From: Metallosphaera yellowstonensis MK1
GTDB lineage: Archaea; Thermoproteota; Thermoprotei_A; Sulfolobales; Sulfolobaceae
Reading direction: 5' to 3'
Assembly: GCF_000243315.1 (NCBI RefSeq)
Contig: NZ_JH597770.1
Span: 190,794 to 254,793, forward strand
DNA length: 64,000 bases
The notes under the pieces are model-generated. The model searched no databases. It saw only the letters and a list, made by a program, of their open reading frames with translations, and had not been told where the DNA came from. The position numbers and the translations under genes are program-made. Of this stretch, positions 48,334 through 59,042 are shown piece by piece (the stretch's first letter is position 1; every line of letters starts with the position of its first letter).

Positions 48334-49029
48334 ATGTATAGGATAGCTATCCTTGGAGCAAAGGGGGGTACTGGAAAGTCCACCATAGCCTTTGGTCTCT
48401 CCAAAGTTTTGGCCAATGAGTTTTCTGTCGTACTTCTTGATCTCAGCAGCTCGAGGACCATCAGTAACATCATGGGGATTAAGGGATGTCTGACCATTGG
48501 ACACGATTTCATTGCAGAAGATGGTAAACTTAAGATAGTTTCCTTTCATCTGCCCTTTATCCAACTTAATGAATCACCCAACCTCAAGGATATATATGAC
48601 GAGATTATCGATGAAGCAGAGTTTCTAATTCTCGACTATGGACTCCCACTTTACGATAGGGTTGCATCATACGAGTTAGAACTGTTCTATAGGACCCGTT
48701 CGGACTCTTCCCACATTATAGCAGTTTCACCACCCCATGATTTCATTATAAAATCCACGGAAAAGATGATTTCCTCCTATATGATGATCTTAAAGGAAAC
48801 GAGTCAGGTAGACTCGGGGCTGCTGGACTTCTTCACTGTCAACATGATAAGGCAAGAGGATATGAATAAGGAAATAAAGGTTGGTGTCAGTCCCATCTAC
48901 GGTATAGTGAAGATACCGTTCTTAAGGAATTTATCCTTTAATGGTTTTTGGAATGCGGATATACCTCCCCAGATAGTCGATATGGCGTCAAAGCTCGCGC
49001 AAGCTATTAGGTTAGAGAGGACAAGCTAA
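48334..49029 (+). CDS. ParA/MinD-like P-loop ATPase
   Basis: 231 aa from ATG 48334; the frame could open at 48322, but the TATA-like agatatattc at ~48300 fits 48334. Deviant Walker A KGGTGKST (11-18), Walker B-like ILDYGL, and a switch region VVLLDLSSSRT. The family moves or positions cargo on DNA or membrane by ATP-dependent dimerisation. No ParB-like partner is adjacent, so the cargo is unknown. Confidence 0.83.
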   Translation: MYRIAILGAKGGTGKSTIAFGLSKVLANEFSVVLLDLSSSRTISNIMGIKGCLTIGHDFIAEDGKLKIVSFHLPFIQLNESPNLKDIYDEIIDEAEFLILDYGLPLYDRVASYELELFYRTRSDSSHIIAVSPPHDFIIKSTEKMISSYMMILKETSQVDSGLLDFFTVNMIRQEDMNKEIKVGVSPIYGIVKIPFLRNLSFNGFWNADIPPQIVDMASKLAQAIRLERTS

Positions 49030-49047
49030 CTCTCCAATGGCCCAATC

Positions 49048-49482
49048 TCATTGGGCTGATCCTCTCTTATATCTACCACCTCTCCTTGAAGATCTCGATC
49101 TCCTTGTAAGAATGAACCTAGCGAAAGCGCCCGATGCTATTAGAGCCGATAGAGTGAGCAAATCTATCGCGTTAACTGGGGGAGCTAGAATTTCAATTAT
49201 TATTTCCCTAGCTACAAAGGACAACATTGCATCTATAACGTAGACCACGCTTCTGCCTCTTCCCTCAAAAAAGTCAAGAGCGCTCAAGTAAACTTCTAAG
49301 AAGACAATGATGAGGAGGACATTCTCTAAGACTATTGACGCTACTAACAGAAAACCAAACTGTAAGCTTGAGATTATCTGTAATATCGTACTTAATACTG
49401 CGAAACCTAGTCCCAAGAGAAGGAAAATCTGAACGATAATAGATACGATTTTTATCACAAATACGCTATTAGGTAGCCTCAT
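49048..49482 (-). CDS. PsiE-like membrane protein
   Basis: 144 aa, four hydrophobic helices, and the PsiE-family core YLSALDFFEGRG followed by AMLSFVAREIII (about 65-96). A very basic C-terminus (RRSRSSRRGGRYKRG). PsiE was found as phosphate-starvation inducible in E. coli; function is unknown. It converges on the ParA-like gene with an 18-bp gap. Confidence 0.8.
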   Translation of the reverse strand: MRLPNSVFVIKIVSIIVQIFLLLGLGFAVLSTILQIISSLQFGFLLVASIVLENVLLIIVFLEVYLSALDFFEGRGRSVVYVIDAMLSFVAREIIIEILAPPVNAIDLLTLSALIASGAFARFILTRRSRSSRRGGRYKRGSAQ

Positions 49483-49681
49483 TACGTTTCAATTGAACAA
49501 AGGGACTATTATAAATGTTGGGAAGATGACTCTCAGCGTCATTCAAAATCATGTTCGATATACATTATATTAAATTATTAAAAACAGAATACTTTCGATG
49601 GAGTTATAAGGAGAGTAGAAAGTCTCCAGAAGCCTAGGTATTGGGTAACTATTTTAATACTGGACGCCGAATTTCCGTTGT

Positions 49682-49755
<74 letters not shown>

Positions 49756-49951
49756 CTCAAAGATGAGTTCGATCCACTAATTGACATGATCTAACGTTGT
49801 AGAAACTTTCTCCTCCAAACGGGAAATCCCATTTAACTGTCGTGGACAGAGCGGTAGTGCCCCCAAGTAGTTCGTTAGACTCAATTATCGATACGGAACT
49901 GCATCTCATTGAAATATATTGTGCATAATTCTCATAACTACCTTTGAGAAC

Positions 49952-50482
49952 ATGAGCAAAATGAAGTGGTACACTGGCTTGGGCGATTCTGGAAAGACTA
50001 AAGTCCCGTCAAAAGGAGAGGTGTGGAAGGACGACGAGATGATAGAAGCACTTGGCAACATAGACGAATTGAATTCGGTACTTGGACTAGTCGTCAGTTT
50101 TTATCCTGAAGTAAAATCCCTGATACAGGGTCTTCAGAGGGACCTATTTGAGCTCTCTTCAGAGATAGCTGGATTTGACAGTGGTTTTGGGGAAGATAAA
50201 GTAAGGAAACTCGAACATGAAATCGAATTTTATGGCGATCAACTGACTCCTCTAAGAAACTTCGTCATACCTGGGGGGCACGTTGCTGCATCTCTTCTTC
50301 ATTTAGCTAGAGCAGTAAGTAGGAGAACCGAGAGGAGCATCGTTAGTTTAGTCAAGGGTGGTTTAGCTAAGTCAGTCCATTTGGCTTATTTGAATCGTTT
50401 CTCCACCCTTATGTTCGTATTAGCCCTATGGGTTAATCAAAGAACTGGAAATGGTAATCCAATATGGCAAGGGAAACAATGA
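49952..50482 (+). CDS. PduO-type cob(I)alamin adenosyltransferase
   Basis: 176 aa from ATG 49952 ([16 protein letters not shown]; 11 upstream codons are discounted because the family begins here). ATP site [11 protein letters not shown] (6-16), IDELNSVLG, and the C-terminal segments FVIPGG and [11 protein letters not shown] match PduO. It adenosylates cob(I)alamin for AdoCbl enzymes such as methylmalonyl-CoA mutase, used in Sulfolobales carbon fixation. Confidence 0.93.
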   Translation: MSKMKWYTGLGDSGKTKVPSKGEVWKDDEMIEALGNIDELNSVLGLVVSFYPEVKSLIQGLQRDLFELSSEIAGFDSGFGEDKVRKLEHEIEFYGDQLTPLRNFVIPGGHVAASLLHLARAVSRRTERSIVSLVKGGLAKSVHLAYLNRFSTLMFVLALWVNQRTGNGNPIWQGKQ

Positions 50483-51121
50483 AAGCCATTTCTACATATA
50501 TGACTCCTTTTTCATTGTTCATTACGATCTAACGTAAAACTTGACCCTCAAGAGAGTCCAAAGTGGGAATATTTGAACGAACAAAACACTATAGAAGCAT
50601 CGAATTATGAGCGGGAAGGAACAGGGGTGAATTATATCTCTCAATATCAAGGAAGACATTCAATTTATTGAAAAATGAAATAATTAGTGAAAGGAAAATC
50701 GACTTTCCAAGAGATGCCACATTACGTGGGTCGGCTCTTGCCAGAATTGGCTCAGGCTGGAGCAGACATCCAGGCTCCAGTACTACGACCTCCCCATTAA
50801 GTGTTACTACGGACCCTCATCCGAGAGGAAATTCAGAACTTCTAGATAACTCCTACCTCGAATGGATTATTCACGGATAATTTGAACATAAATTTATTCA
50901 ATTATTGCCACTTGTGACACTCTCTCAATACCCAGCCCTATAGTTGGAGTAGAACCAAAACTCTTTCTGGGAATAGAACTTTTCCCTCAGAATTCTCCAC
51001 ATTAACGATAAATTCCTGAAGATGAACGTTCCTCAAGAGTAGTACGAACATGGTTGCTTCTTGTAATACCAATTTATATTAGTGCGTGACATTACGGCCA
51101 CGCCTAAACAATATTAATATA
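50483..51121. other. 639 bp without a confirmed gene; possible short coding relic
   Basis: Around 50725-50845 one plus frame reads QNWLRLEQTSRLQYYDLP and KCYYGPSSERKF, which looks like protein, but it has no start and stops within ~40 codons. A TATA-like taatataatg lies at ~51113-51122. Nothing else recognised. Confidence 0.35.
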
Positions 51122-51451
51122 ATGAGGATAGTCGGAAAAGATGTAGAAATGGTCAAGCTGGTGAATTGGAGCAAGGCTACTGAACTTGAGCTGAACATGG
51201 GTATAGGGGATATCATCAAGGAAACCGAGGCGGACGTAGTACTAATCCCTTTGGGACACAAAAGACTAGTGGAATATATCAAGTCTTCAGACCTAGATAC
51301 TTCAGAACCAATGATAATAAGGCTTGAATATTCTAGATCGCTTATCAAAGAAATAGAAAGGCTTAAGAGAGAGGGATTCCTGATCACTGTGGTGATACCT
51401 AATCCCAATTTGTCTGAGAATAAGGGGAAATCTTTGACTACGAAGAAATGA
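51122..51451 (+). CDS. Hypothetical protein
   Basis: 109 aa from ATG 51122; the frame opens at 51086 but starts in the promoter-like AT run. Alpha-beta, no Cys, no membrane segment. No family recognised. Isolated gene. Confidence 0.55.
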   Translation: MRIVGKDVEMVKLVNWSKATELELNMGIGDIIKETEADVVLIPLGHKRLVEYIKSSDLDTSEPMIIRLEYSRSLIKEIERLKREGFLITVVIPNPNLSENKGKSLTTKK

Positions 51452-51857
51452 TTTTCCGTAGAATAGATAGTTTAAGGGAAAATGCCCAGGGCGATTCAGG
51501 GCTCCGTTGCAGATTGTAATTCTTGACCTTAAATCAGTAGAATTCTGTTGATTCTCTGTTGATGCTCAGCCTAAATTGGCAATTGATTATTATAAGACTT
51601 GCTAAACAAAATGAATTAGCTATTGATCCTTGAACTGCTGAGGTGAGGGTGAAGGAGTGATAGAGCTCTTGAGAAACTTATGTGAAATAAGTTTCAAATT
51701 GAAGTAAGAAACTCATTTCGTCTTTTTTTAGATCATAATTATGGACAGACCATTGTACCAATGCATAGAATTATTTTATGGGAGTTGTGGTACCGAGAAC
51801 GCTTTCTTGCAAGGCGAGAATTAATCTTAAAGCTCCATAAATACGATGAAAGTGTGT
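51452..51857. other. Intergenic with a solo IS tip
   Basis: At 51489-51515 is gggcgattcagggctcc followed by gttgcagatt, matching the tip of the IS remnants at 316 and 5848 for ~27 bp, with no other part of that element. The rest shows no gene. Confidence 0.5.
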
Positions 51858-51947
51858 GGGCCGGTAGCTCAGCCTGGAAGAGCGCTCGGCTTGCAACCAC
51901 TGAGCAGGACACCGAGAGGTCCCCGGGTTCAAATCCCGGCCGGTCCA
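51858..51947 (+). tRNA. tRNA-Ala (TGC) with 15-nt intron
   Basis: Acceptor GGGCCGG/CCGGTCC with G3:U70. Anticodon stem CTCGG/CCGAG, anticodon TGC at 51892-51894, intron 51896-51910 at position 37/38. T-arm CCGGG-TTCAAAT-CCCGG. The 3' 19 nt overlap the end of iorB on the other strand. Confidence 0.93.
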
Positions 51948-52507
51948 CTCACTACGTAATTTTGGCTCGCAGAAACCGTCTCAATGAATAGTCTTTTATT
52001 GACCGTTCCAGGGATAGCCGACAAAATGTCTTCGATGTCCAATAATTCCTTTAGGCCAAACTGGAACAAGTAGGCTAACATTGCAATATTACAATAACCT
52101 CCGCTACTCTGCGAGATCTTCCGGCAATCAACAACGAATGTTCTCCACTTTTTCAAGAAACTTAGGATATAATTCAGATCTACCATAGGTTGGCCTGGCA
52201 GTGCCGAGGGTTTCGTCTCTGCGTTTACGAAGATCACTGCATCTTTAGAAAGGAAATTAATATTTCTCAACAACTCAGTGGCTTCTAATGCTATCATGTA
52301 GTCTGCCCCTCCTTCTGGAATTAAAGGAACTTCAATATCCCCAATTCTTACGTGAACGTTGACTGCTCCTCCCCTCTGTGCTAACCCATGAGTCTCGGCC
52401 TCCATAACTTTGAAACCCCTCCTACTAAAGGCTTCTGCCAGTATCTTACCTGTGGTGACTACTCCCTGGCCACCTATCCCGCATATCAATATGTTTAGCT
52501 TAACCAT
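51929..52507 (-). CDS. iorB: Indolepyruvate:ferredoxin oxidoreductase beta subunit
   Basis: 192 aa. [19 protein letters not shown] at the start and [15 protein letters not shown] (about 63-77) match the gamma-type domain of 2-oxoacid:ferredoxin oxidoreductases. With IorA it oxidises aryl pyruvates to acyl-CoA with reduction of ferredoxin. It overlaps iorA by 13 bp. Its last codons and stop fall inside the tRNA-Ala gene on the opposite strand (51929-51947). Confidence 0.92.
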   Translation of the reverse strand: MVKLNILICGIGGQGVVTTGKILAEAFSRRGFKVMEAETHGLAQRGGAVNVHVRIGDIEVPLIPEGGADYMIALEATELLRNINFLSKDAVIFVNAETKPSALPGQPMVDLNYILSFLKKWRTFVVDCRKISQSSGGYCNIAMLAYLFQFGLKELLDIEDILSAIPGTVNKRLFIETVSASQNYVVSGPAGI

Positions 52508-54321
52508 GCCCTATCCCATCCCTCAGGCTTCTCCCCCTTCAGGAGTATTGCGTTGAAGGGACAGATGGGTACGCAAGCACCACAACCTATACATTCCCTG
52601 GGATCAATGTGCGCCTTCTTATTGGCTTTCCTCATAATAGCAGGACATGTGAAGTGATCGTAACATATAGTACATCCGGTGCACTTATCCTCGTTGACGA
52701 AAGCTAGAGGTCTTTCAGAAAAACCCTCAACGGCTTTAAGTGCACATGCCCTCTTCGCTATTAATAGTGCTGGTTTTTTATTTACTTTGACCCAAGAGAT
52801 AGCATTAGCAACAGCCTTAGAGAAGTCGGTACTAAAGGGGTCAGCAACGCTAACATATTCAACCCCTAATCCCGCAGCTACCCTAGCTATGTCCATATTT
52901 TCAGACGGACTGGGTTGTTGTCCAGTCATCGCGGTAGATCTATTATCCAGGACCACCACTAGGAGTGGAGTGTTATTGTATACGGCGTTGGCAAGTGAAG
53001 AAAGTCCTGCGTGGAAGAAGGTAGAATCCCCTATGACTGCCACAGGGATAGTTCCTGTTGACCTATAAACGCCGTTTGCTATTCCTATACTACTCCCCAT
53101 GGAGATGAGACTATCTTGTACGTTAAAGGGCGGAAGCACTCCTAAGGAGTAACAGCCAATATCCCCCGAATAAAAGGTCTCTTTCATTCCTCCTAGGATT
53201 ACCCCCCTCTTCATAAAGACGAAACTGGATCTGTGGGGACATCCTGGGCACATAGCCGGAGGTCGGGGTGGAACATTAGGTTGGAGGTGCCTTTCAAGGA
53301 CTTCTGAATTTAGCCCCATAAATTTGGATATGGCTAACCTTACTCTGTTGAGCGTCATTTCTCCAGATCTTCCAGTCAATTTCTTTCCCTGTACCCTTAT
53401 GTGAAGCCCCTCATCTACTACGAAGGACTTGAGCTGGTTTTCCACAATAGGTTCCAGTTCCTCTACAACAAGAACTTCCTCAACGTCCATGAGTTCCCTC
53501 CCAACCTTATCAGGTAGGGGCACCGGTGAGAAGACTCCGATTAATTTGACCTCGTCCTGTAGTCTCCAGTCCTCTAGGACCTCTTTGACGTAAGGATAGG
53601 AAATCCCAGAAGCGACTATTGCCTTTCTGCCTGATCCCGAAACTACAACTAAAGATTCCAGTTCCTCCTTTATTTTCTCCCATCTTTCCAGTTGTAGATC
53701 CCTGTCTCTCCTGGCTACATCGGGAACTAGTGAATATCGGTCTGGTCTCTTCCTAAGACTTCCCTTCACTGGTGAAGATCTGGGGAGTGTCTTTACTGGG
53801 GCCCTCACGTGGCTCACTCTGGTCGTGGTGTTTAGGATGACTGGATGACCGACCCTAGAACTAATTTCAAAGGCTTTTACAGTAAAGTCGTGAGCCGATT
53901 GAGGATCATATGGCTCCAGTATGGGTATTAGGGCCATGAGACCATAGTATCTGTTATCTTGCTCGTTCTGGGATGACCACATACCTGGATCCCCTGCAGA
54001 AACTATGACCAAGGCCCCATCAACTCCCGTGTATGAGGATGAGACTAGAGAATCCGATGCTACGTTTACTCCAACATGTTTCATGCACGCCATCGCTCTA
54101 GCTCCGCTGATCGCAGCACCGTAAGCTGTCTCAAAGGCAACCTTCTCGTTGGTGCTCCATTCTACGTAAATGTCTTTATATTCCATGAGCGTCTCTATTA
54201 TCTCTGTTGATGGAGTACCTGGATAACCTGCGGCCACAGATACCCCCGAGGCTAAAGCCGCTAGAGCTATCGCCTGGTTTCCCAAAAGAAGGGTGCTCCG
54301 AAGTTCTATCATGATTATCAT
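52495..54321 (-). CDS. iorA: Indolepyruvate:ferredoxin oxidoreductase alpha subunit
   Basis: 608 aa; ATG 54321 or 54312. N-terminal pyrimidine-binding domain ([18 protein letters not shown]), TPP-binding GDIGCYSLG and GDSTFFHAG segments (about 385-430) and two C-terminal [4Fe-4S] ferredoxin motifs ([26 protein letters not shown]). Typical IorA size. The first gene of iorAB; anaerobic-type aromatic amino acid breakdown in the cytoplasm. Confidence 0.95.
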   Translation of the reverse strand: MIIMIELRSTLLLGNQAIALAALASGVSVAAGYPGTPSTEIIETLMEYKDIYVEWSTNEKVAFETAYGAAISGARAMACMKHVGVNVASDSLVSSSYTGVDGALVIVSAGDPGMWSSQNEQDNRYYGLMALIPILEPYDPQSAHDFTVKAFEISSRVGHPVILNTTTRVSHVRAPVKTLPRSSPVKGSLRKRPDRYSLVPDVARRDRDLQLERWEKIKEELESLVVVSGSGRKAIVASGISYPYVKEVLEDWRLQDEVKLIGVFSPVPLPDKVGRELMDVEEVLVVEELEPIVENQLKSFVVDEGLHIRVQGKKLTGRSGEMTLNRVRLAISKFMGLNSEVLERHLQPNVPPRPPAMCPGCPHRSSFVFMKRGVILGGMKETFYSGDIGCYSLGVLPPFNVQDSLISMGSSIGIANGVYRSTGTIPVAVIGDSTFFHAGLSSLANAVYNNTPLLVVVLDNRSTAMTGQQPSPSENMDIARVAAGLGVEYVSVADPFSTDFSKAVANAISWVKVNKKPALLIAKRACALKAVEGFSERPLAFVNEDKCTGCTICYDHFTCPAIMRKANKKAHIDPRECIGCGACVPICPFNAILLKGEKPEGWDRAWLS

Positions 54322-54453
54322 TATAGTTTTGTGAATTTCAACTAATAAGACTGAATATTGATAATCTTAAAATCTTGGGGTCAAATTTAAAATAGGCTCA
54401 TAACCGCATATGAGGTTCTTCGTTCTATCGTTACAGATTACCTTCCCATAATA

Positions 54454-54529
54454 TGGGCCCGCCGGGATTTGAACCCGGGACCACGACGACCCGAACGTCG
54501 CATCCTGAACCAAGCTAGACTACGGGCCC
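54454..54529 (-). tRNA. tRNA-Pro (CGG), no intron
   Basis: On the minus strand GGGCCCG pairs with CGGGCCC. Anticodon stem CGACG/CGTCG, loop TTCGGGT, anticodon CGG at 54492-54494. T-arm CCGGG-TTCAAAT-CCCGG. Discriminator A; no CCA encoded. Confidence 0.93.
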
Positions 54530-54569
54530 TTACATCAGCTTATAATTTCCAGTTTTAAAAATGTTTTCA

Positions 54570-55289
54570 ATGACTATTGACTACATTGTTGAAAGTGTTG
54601 CCAAGAGGATCTCGGGAGACATAGTGTGGAGTGAGAACCCAGGCACTGCGATGAGAAAGTGGAGAGAAACATTTGGAATCTCACAGTCTGAGTTGGCGAG
54701 AATCCTCGGAGTATCACAGTCTGTGATAGCTGACTACGAAAGAAACAGAAGACAACCAGGGAGCGCATTCGTGAAGAAATTCGTTGAAGGACTCATCGAA
54801 GCTGACTCCAAGAGGGGATTCAAAATAGTCAATGAACTCGGAAAGGTCTTCTCGCTGAACTTTCCTTTCATAGTTGACATGAAAGACTTCGTCTCTCCCA
54901 TGACACTCCAGGATGTCGTTGTCGCCGTGGATGGAGTTCCCCTATGCACCGATATAGACAACATCCAGGTCTACGGTTACGTTATTACGGACAGCGTAAA
55001 AGCCATTACGTCACTTAGCGGAATGGAGTTCTATCAGTTCCTCTCCATAACCTTCAACAGAATACTTGTGTTCACTAAAGTGACTAGTGGAAGATCTCCG
55101 ATGATAGCCCTTAAGATAGCACCAATAAAGCCGAAGCTTGTTGTCCTTCATAGACCAATAAGGATGGATCCTCTCGCCATACTCATGGCGAACAGGGAGG
55201 GAATAAACGTTATAGTATCCACTAAAAGGACAGAGGAGGAGCTGATTAAGGGGCTTAAGGGCCTTGCCCTTCGGTCAGAAGCAGAATAG
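54570..55289 (+). CDS. XRE-type HTH transcriptional regulator (COG1709-like)
   Basis: 239 aa from ATG 54570 (the frame opens at 54561). Helix-turn-helix at about 30-55: [23 protein letters not shown]. The long C-terminal domain (about 95-235) is the archaeal-specific part seen in COG1709 regulators. Ligand unknown. It overlaps the convergent NAC gene by 35 bp. Confidence 0.85.
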   Translation: MTIDYIVESVAKRISGDIVWSENPGTAMRKWRETFGISQSELARILGVSQSVIADYERNRRQPGSAFVKKFVEGLIEADSKRGFKIVNELGKVFSLNFPFIVDMKDFVSPMTLQDVVVAVDGVPLCTDIDNIQVYGYVITDSVKAITSLSGMEFYQFLSITFNRILVFTKVTSGRSPMIALKIAPIKPKLVVLHRPIRMDPLAILMANREGINVIVSTKRTEEELIKGLKGLALRSEAE

Positions 55290-55596
55290 CCTTCGCTATG
55301 TCTCCCCCTGCCTTGGCTAAAGCCTCCTTAGCTTCAGCCTCGGATTTCCCTGTCTGCTCCATGATAAACCTGACGTCTTCGTCCTTATACGTTGAGGGCT
55401 GTGACTTTTTCTCCACTCTTATCTGACCCATGACCGTGATAGCTTCCTGACCCATTACGTTGGCTTTGGTCACAATGGGCGAGTCCACTATAATATTCTC
55501 TTCTGGGGTCTCTATTACTACTCTTGTAGCATTTATATTCTCGGCCTTGACTCCAAGTCTCTCCAATTTCTTTAGATCCTTAGGTTTTACCTTCAT
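55255..55596 (-). CDS. nac: Nascent polypeptide-associated complex protein
   Basis: 113 aa. NAC domain at about 10-65 ([15 protein letters not shown], then [12 protein letters not shown]) and a C-terminal UBA domain at about 73-110 ([31 protein letters not shown], shortened here). Archaeal NAC is a homodimer that binds nascent chains at the ribosome. Divergent from the CPSF-like gene. Confidence 0.93.
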   Translation of the reverse strand: MKVKPKDLKKLERLGVKAENINATRVVIETPEENIIVDSPIVTKANVMGQEAITVMGQIRVEKKSQPSTYKDEDVRFIMEQTGKSEAEAKEALAKAGGDIAKAILLLTEGQGP

Positions 55597-55654
55597 TATG
55601 AGGAATAATGTTGTAACTCAAACTTAATATTTGCGGTTACCGTTGTTGTCACAA

Positions 55655-56920
55655 ATGCAGTATACAGTGAAGATACTTGGTGGAGGCCAAGAGGTGGGGA
55701 GAGCTGGGATTGAAATCTCCAACTCTTCAGAAAGCATAATCCTAGATTACGGGGTCAACTTCAATCAAAAGGATGAACCCAACTTTCCTCTTCAGGAGTC
55801 TCCTTCTAAGGTGAGTGGCTTCGTGATATCACACGCTCACCTGGACCATATAGGGGCTTTACCTATTTATCAAATTTCGACTACCAAGAAGATTTACGGC
55901 ACTGGGATCACCAAATACATTACGGAGCTGATGCTGAAGGACTTCATAAAGCTTTCAGGACAGAAGGTGCCGTTTGAGTGGGTAGAGGTGAAGAAAACCA
56001 TGGATAACTTTGAAACTTTCAACTACTGGCAAGAGACCGAGATAGGACCCTTTACTGTCTCTACCTCCAGTGCAGGTCACATACCTGGAAGTGCCATAAC
56101 TGTTGTAAAGACTGAAAAGGGAGACATAGCCTATACCGGTGACATCAACGTAACCAATGCTAAGCTGGTAAGACCAGCTGAAGTTGAGATAATGAAGAAG
56201 TCGAAGGTGATTATAACTGAAGCCACCTACGGGAAGTTTAATCATCCTCCTCGAAGCGAAGTAGAAGAGGAATTCTACAAGTCCGTCATGGAAGTCTTGG
56301 AGGGAGGAGGGACTGTTCTAGTTCCGGCCTTTAGTTTATCTAGAAGTCAGGAAATATTGGCAGTACTTGCTAAATATAAGATACCATATCCAGTATATTA
56401 CGACGGTATGGCTAGAACAATAATGGAGATAATGATGAATAACCCGCAATACATTAATGATACTGATGCCCTCAGGAAGGCTTACGAAGAGTTCCACTAC
56501 GTTAAAGGTTGGGAGGATAGGAGTAGAGCCTGGCGGAACAATGCCGTTATAGTAGCCAGCGCCGGCATGCTAAAGGGAGGACCGGCAGTGTATTACTATA
56601 AGAAAATAGCCGACAATCCTAAGAATGCGATATTCCTCGTTAGTTACCAGGCCGAGAACACGCCTGGAAGAAGGTTGCTTGAGATCGGAAAGTTTGACGA
56701 AGGTTCACCCCTATTGAAGGCAAGGTTACAGATGTTCGACTTCTCAAGCCACGCTGGTAGGAATCAGCTTATAGATATAATAAAGACCTCAGAGAATCTG
56801 GAGAAACTGATAATTGTACACGCATCTCCAGATAGTGCACAATCCTTCTCCAGTCTAGTTAAGGAGAGGTTTGGTGTAGAAGTTTTAGTACCAGAAAACG
56901 GACAAGAGATTCAAGTATGA
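55655..56920 (+). CDS. Archaeal CPSF-like beta-CASP ribonuclease (aCPSF2 type)
   Basis: 421 aa from ATG 55655. Metallo-beta-lactamase motif H60-A-H62-L-D64-H65, [11 protein letters not shown] and [11 protein letters not shown] of the beta-CASP part. There are no N-terminal KH domains, which separates aCPSF2 from aCPSF1. It cuts RNA endo- or 5'-exonucleolytically. The gene overlaps the ThrRS-editing gene by 4 bp (ATGA). Confidence 0.88.
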   Translation: MQYTVKILGGGQEVGRAGIEISNSSESIILDYGVNFNQKDEPNFPLQESPSKVSGFVISHAHLDHIGALPIYQISTTKKIYGTGITKYITELMLKDFIKLSGQKVPFEWVEVKKTMDNFETFNYWQETEIGPFTVSTSSAGHIPGSAITVVKTEKGDIAYTGDINVTNAKLVRPAEVEIMKKSKVIITEATYGKFNHPPRSEVEEEFYKSVMEVLEGGGTVLVPAFSLSRSQEILAVLAKYKIPYPVYYDGMARTIMEIMMNNPQYINDTDALRKAYEEFHYVKGWEDRSRAWRNNAVIVASAGMLKGGPAVYYYKKIADNPKNAIFLVSYQAENTPGRRLLEIGKFDEGSPLLKARLQMFDFSSHAGRNQLIDIIKTSENLEKLIIVHASPDSAQSFSSLVKERFGVEVLVPENGQEIQV

Positions 56921-58068
56921 TACTATTATTGATACACGCCTCTCAGTTTTCCTATCAAGTAAAGGAGAAGGCTATAGAGAAAGCCGAGGAACCCGAGGTT
57001 AGGGAGCTATCACTGGAAAACGTACTAGTAGTCTTTACGTCGGTTGAGAAGGGAGACGATGATTCAACAGTAGAAAAAGCTAAGGAGTCCATAATGGACG
57101 TGGTGAAGAGGGTAAACGCTACTAGCGTGGTCATATATCCCTACGCACACCTGTCCCAAAACCTCGCCGAACCATCGATCGCTTTAGTAATGCTAAGAAA
57201 ACTCCATGAGAGGTTGAGAGAAATCGGACTAAACGTCAGTAGGGCACCATTCGGATGGTATAAGTCTTTTAGCTTAACCTGTTATGGCCATCCTTTGAGC
57301 GAACTCTCAAAGAGGATCACTAACGAGACGGAGTACCAGAAATCGAAGGAACTCGATGTCTGTCATAAGTTCGGTTTTCCCTATTCTCCCAACGCTAGCT
57401 TCATGAAGGCAGCGATAATAGAGAGACTGAAGAAATTGTTGAACGCAAAGGGAGTAATATATGGTAACACGGAGGATGTCCCTGAGGGATACTTGGTAGT
57501 TAACTATGTGAGGCCCACCGGTAGGCTGTTGCCCTGTGTCAATGAGGATCCGAAATTATTTTGCAATTATAGAGGGAAAGGCGATTTTGGCCTTCCAGAG
57601 ACCTTCTCAGACTCTTCAAATACGTACGTTCTATGGACGAGAAAGCATGAAAACATATTGAGGATTGACCTGGGGGTACTACTATATTATTTTCTTTTAC
57701 AATCCAAAAAAATGAATACGCCTTCACTGCCCTTATGGCTTAGCCCTATCCATGTGAGGGTGTTACAGATAAAGGGAAACCCTGAAGCTTGGAAAATAGG
57801 GGAGGAAATCATGAAACGTGGCCTTAGAGTTCAAGTGGACGACATAGATGATTCTTTAGGTAATAAGATAAGGAGAGCTGGAACTGACTGGATACCTTTC
57901 GTCGTCATTGTTGGAGAGAGGGAGATAAAGACTGGAACTCTAACAGTTAAGATAAGGGAAACGGGGGAGCAAAGACCCATGAAGTTGGAGGAGTTGGTAC
58001 AAGCCGTGAAGGCTGGGGACGATCTTCTCTTGCCCCAAAACGTCCCATTAAGTCTAAAGGAGATGTAA
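56917..58068 (+). CDS. Threonyl-tRNA synthetase editing protein (ThrRS-ed)
   Basis: 383 aa. N-terminal archaeal editing domain related to D-aminoacyl-tRNA deacylase ([17 protein letters not shown], later [17 protein letters not shown] at about 109-125), a vestigial class II core, and a C-terminal anticodon-binding domain ([16 protein letters not shown]). It lacks catalytic motif 3. Crenarchaea use such a protein in trans to clear Ser-tRNA(Thr). The catalytic partner is at 40339 and a tRNA-Thr at 44205. Confidence 0.93.
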   Translation: MILLLIHASQFSYQVKEKAIEKAEEPEVRELSLENVLVVFTSVEKGDDDSTVEKAKESIMDVVKRVNATSVVIYPYAHLSQNLAEPSIALVMLRKLHERLREIGLNVSRAPFGWYKSFSLTCYGHPLSELSKRITNETEYQKSKELDVCHKFGFPYSPNASFMKAAIIERLKKLLNAKGVIYGNTEDVPEGYLVVNYVRPTGRLLPCVNEDPKLFCNYRGKGDFGLPETFSDSSNTYVLWTRKHENILRIDLGVLLYYFLLQSKKMNTPSLPLWLSPIHVRVLQIKGNPEAWKIGEEIMKRGLRVQVDDIDDSLGNKIRRAGTDWIPFVVIVGEREIKTGTLTVKIRETGEQRPMKLEELVQAVKAGDDLLLPQNVPLSLKEM

Positions 58069-58075
58069 GCTAAAA

Positions 58076-59023
58076 ATGAGGTCAGTAGAAGCCATAGTTC
58101 CCCTGAAGTTAACACTTTTTGGAGAACACGCAGTGGTTTACGGATATCCGGCCATAGCCATGGCGATATCTGAGACCATGAAGGTGAGAGTGGAGAAGAG
58201 TGACAAAACTATAGTTTCCTCAAACACCTTGACGATAGGAAATATAAAAGTAGACCTTGATGAAATGAGGGCAGAGAGTTCACAATTGAACAGGGTTCTC
58301 TCCTACGTTATAGCTGCACTAAACTATTTTCAGGATAGGAGACCTGTACACGTGTCGGTAGAGTCTACTGTGGAACCATCTGTCGGCTTAGGAACCAGTG
58401 CTGCAGTGATAGTTGGTGTGGTAGCTTCATACTCGAGATATATTGGACTGAACTACAGCCCTGAGGAAATAGCCAAAATCTCAAGGGAGATAGAGAGGAG
58501 CGTACAAGGATTGGGAAGCAGAATGGACACTTACACGACTAGCTTAGGAGGCCTCCTCTACTTCCCTAGGAACTCTGATGACGTCATGAGAATAAACGGT
58601 AATCTGCAAATTGCAGCTGGCTATATAAGGAGAGCTACATCTACAGCTGAGATCCTTAGGAGAGTGAAGCGACTGAGGGACAGAGGTCACATAGTTGACA
58701 AAATCATGGACGTAATAGGAGAAGTCACTGAGCTAGCTAGGAAAGCCCTAGAATCTGGGGATGATAGTCTCCTAGGAGAGTTGATGTATGTGAATCATGG
58801 CCTCCTGTCCTCATTGGGCGTCTCCCACCCGACAATCGACGAACTAGTTTCCACTGCAAGGTCATTAGGTATGAAGGGTTGTAAAATGAGTGGAGGAGGT
58901 GGAGGAGGATCAGTGATATGCGTGAGAGAGCCCAAGAGTGAAATCCTTTTAGAGTCTAAGGGACTCAAAATCGTGAACAGTGAAATTAATTCGACGGGAG
59001 TGACGACAAAGGAAATAAATTAG
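58076..59023 (+). CDS. mvk: Mevalonate kinase
   Basis: 315 aa. KLTLFGEHAVVYGYPAI (11-27), GHMP loop VGLGTSAAVIVGV (103-115), and SGGGGGGSVICV near 278. Catalyses the first phosphorylation of mevalonate in isoprenoid synthesis. The other two steps are at 31703-33626, so the pathway is split. It lies 7 bp after ThrRS-ed and 19 bp before glmS; all are on the same strand. Confidence 0.95.
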   Translation: MRSVEAIVPLKLTLFGEHAVVYGYPAIAMAISETMKVRVEKSDKTIVSSNTLTIGNIKVDLDEMRAESSQLNRVLSYVIAALNYFQDRRPVHVSVESTVEPSVGLGTSAAVIVGVVASYSRYIGLNYSPEEIAKISREIERSVQGLGSRMDTYTTSLGGLLYFPRNSDDVMRINGNLQIAAGYIRRATSTAEILRRVKRLRDRGHIVDKIMDVIGEVTELARKALESGDDSLLGELMYVNHGLLSSLGVSHPTIDELVSTARSLGMKGCKMSGGGGGGSVICVREPKSEILLESKGLKIVNSEINSTGVTTKEIN

Positions 59024-59042
59024 TGATATAGATGCACTATTC

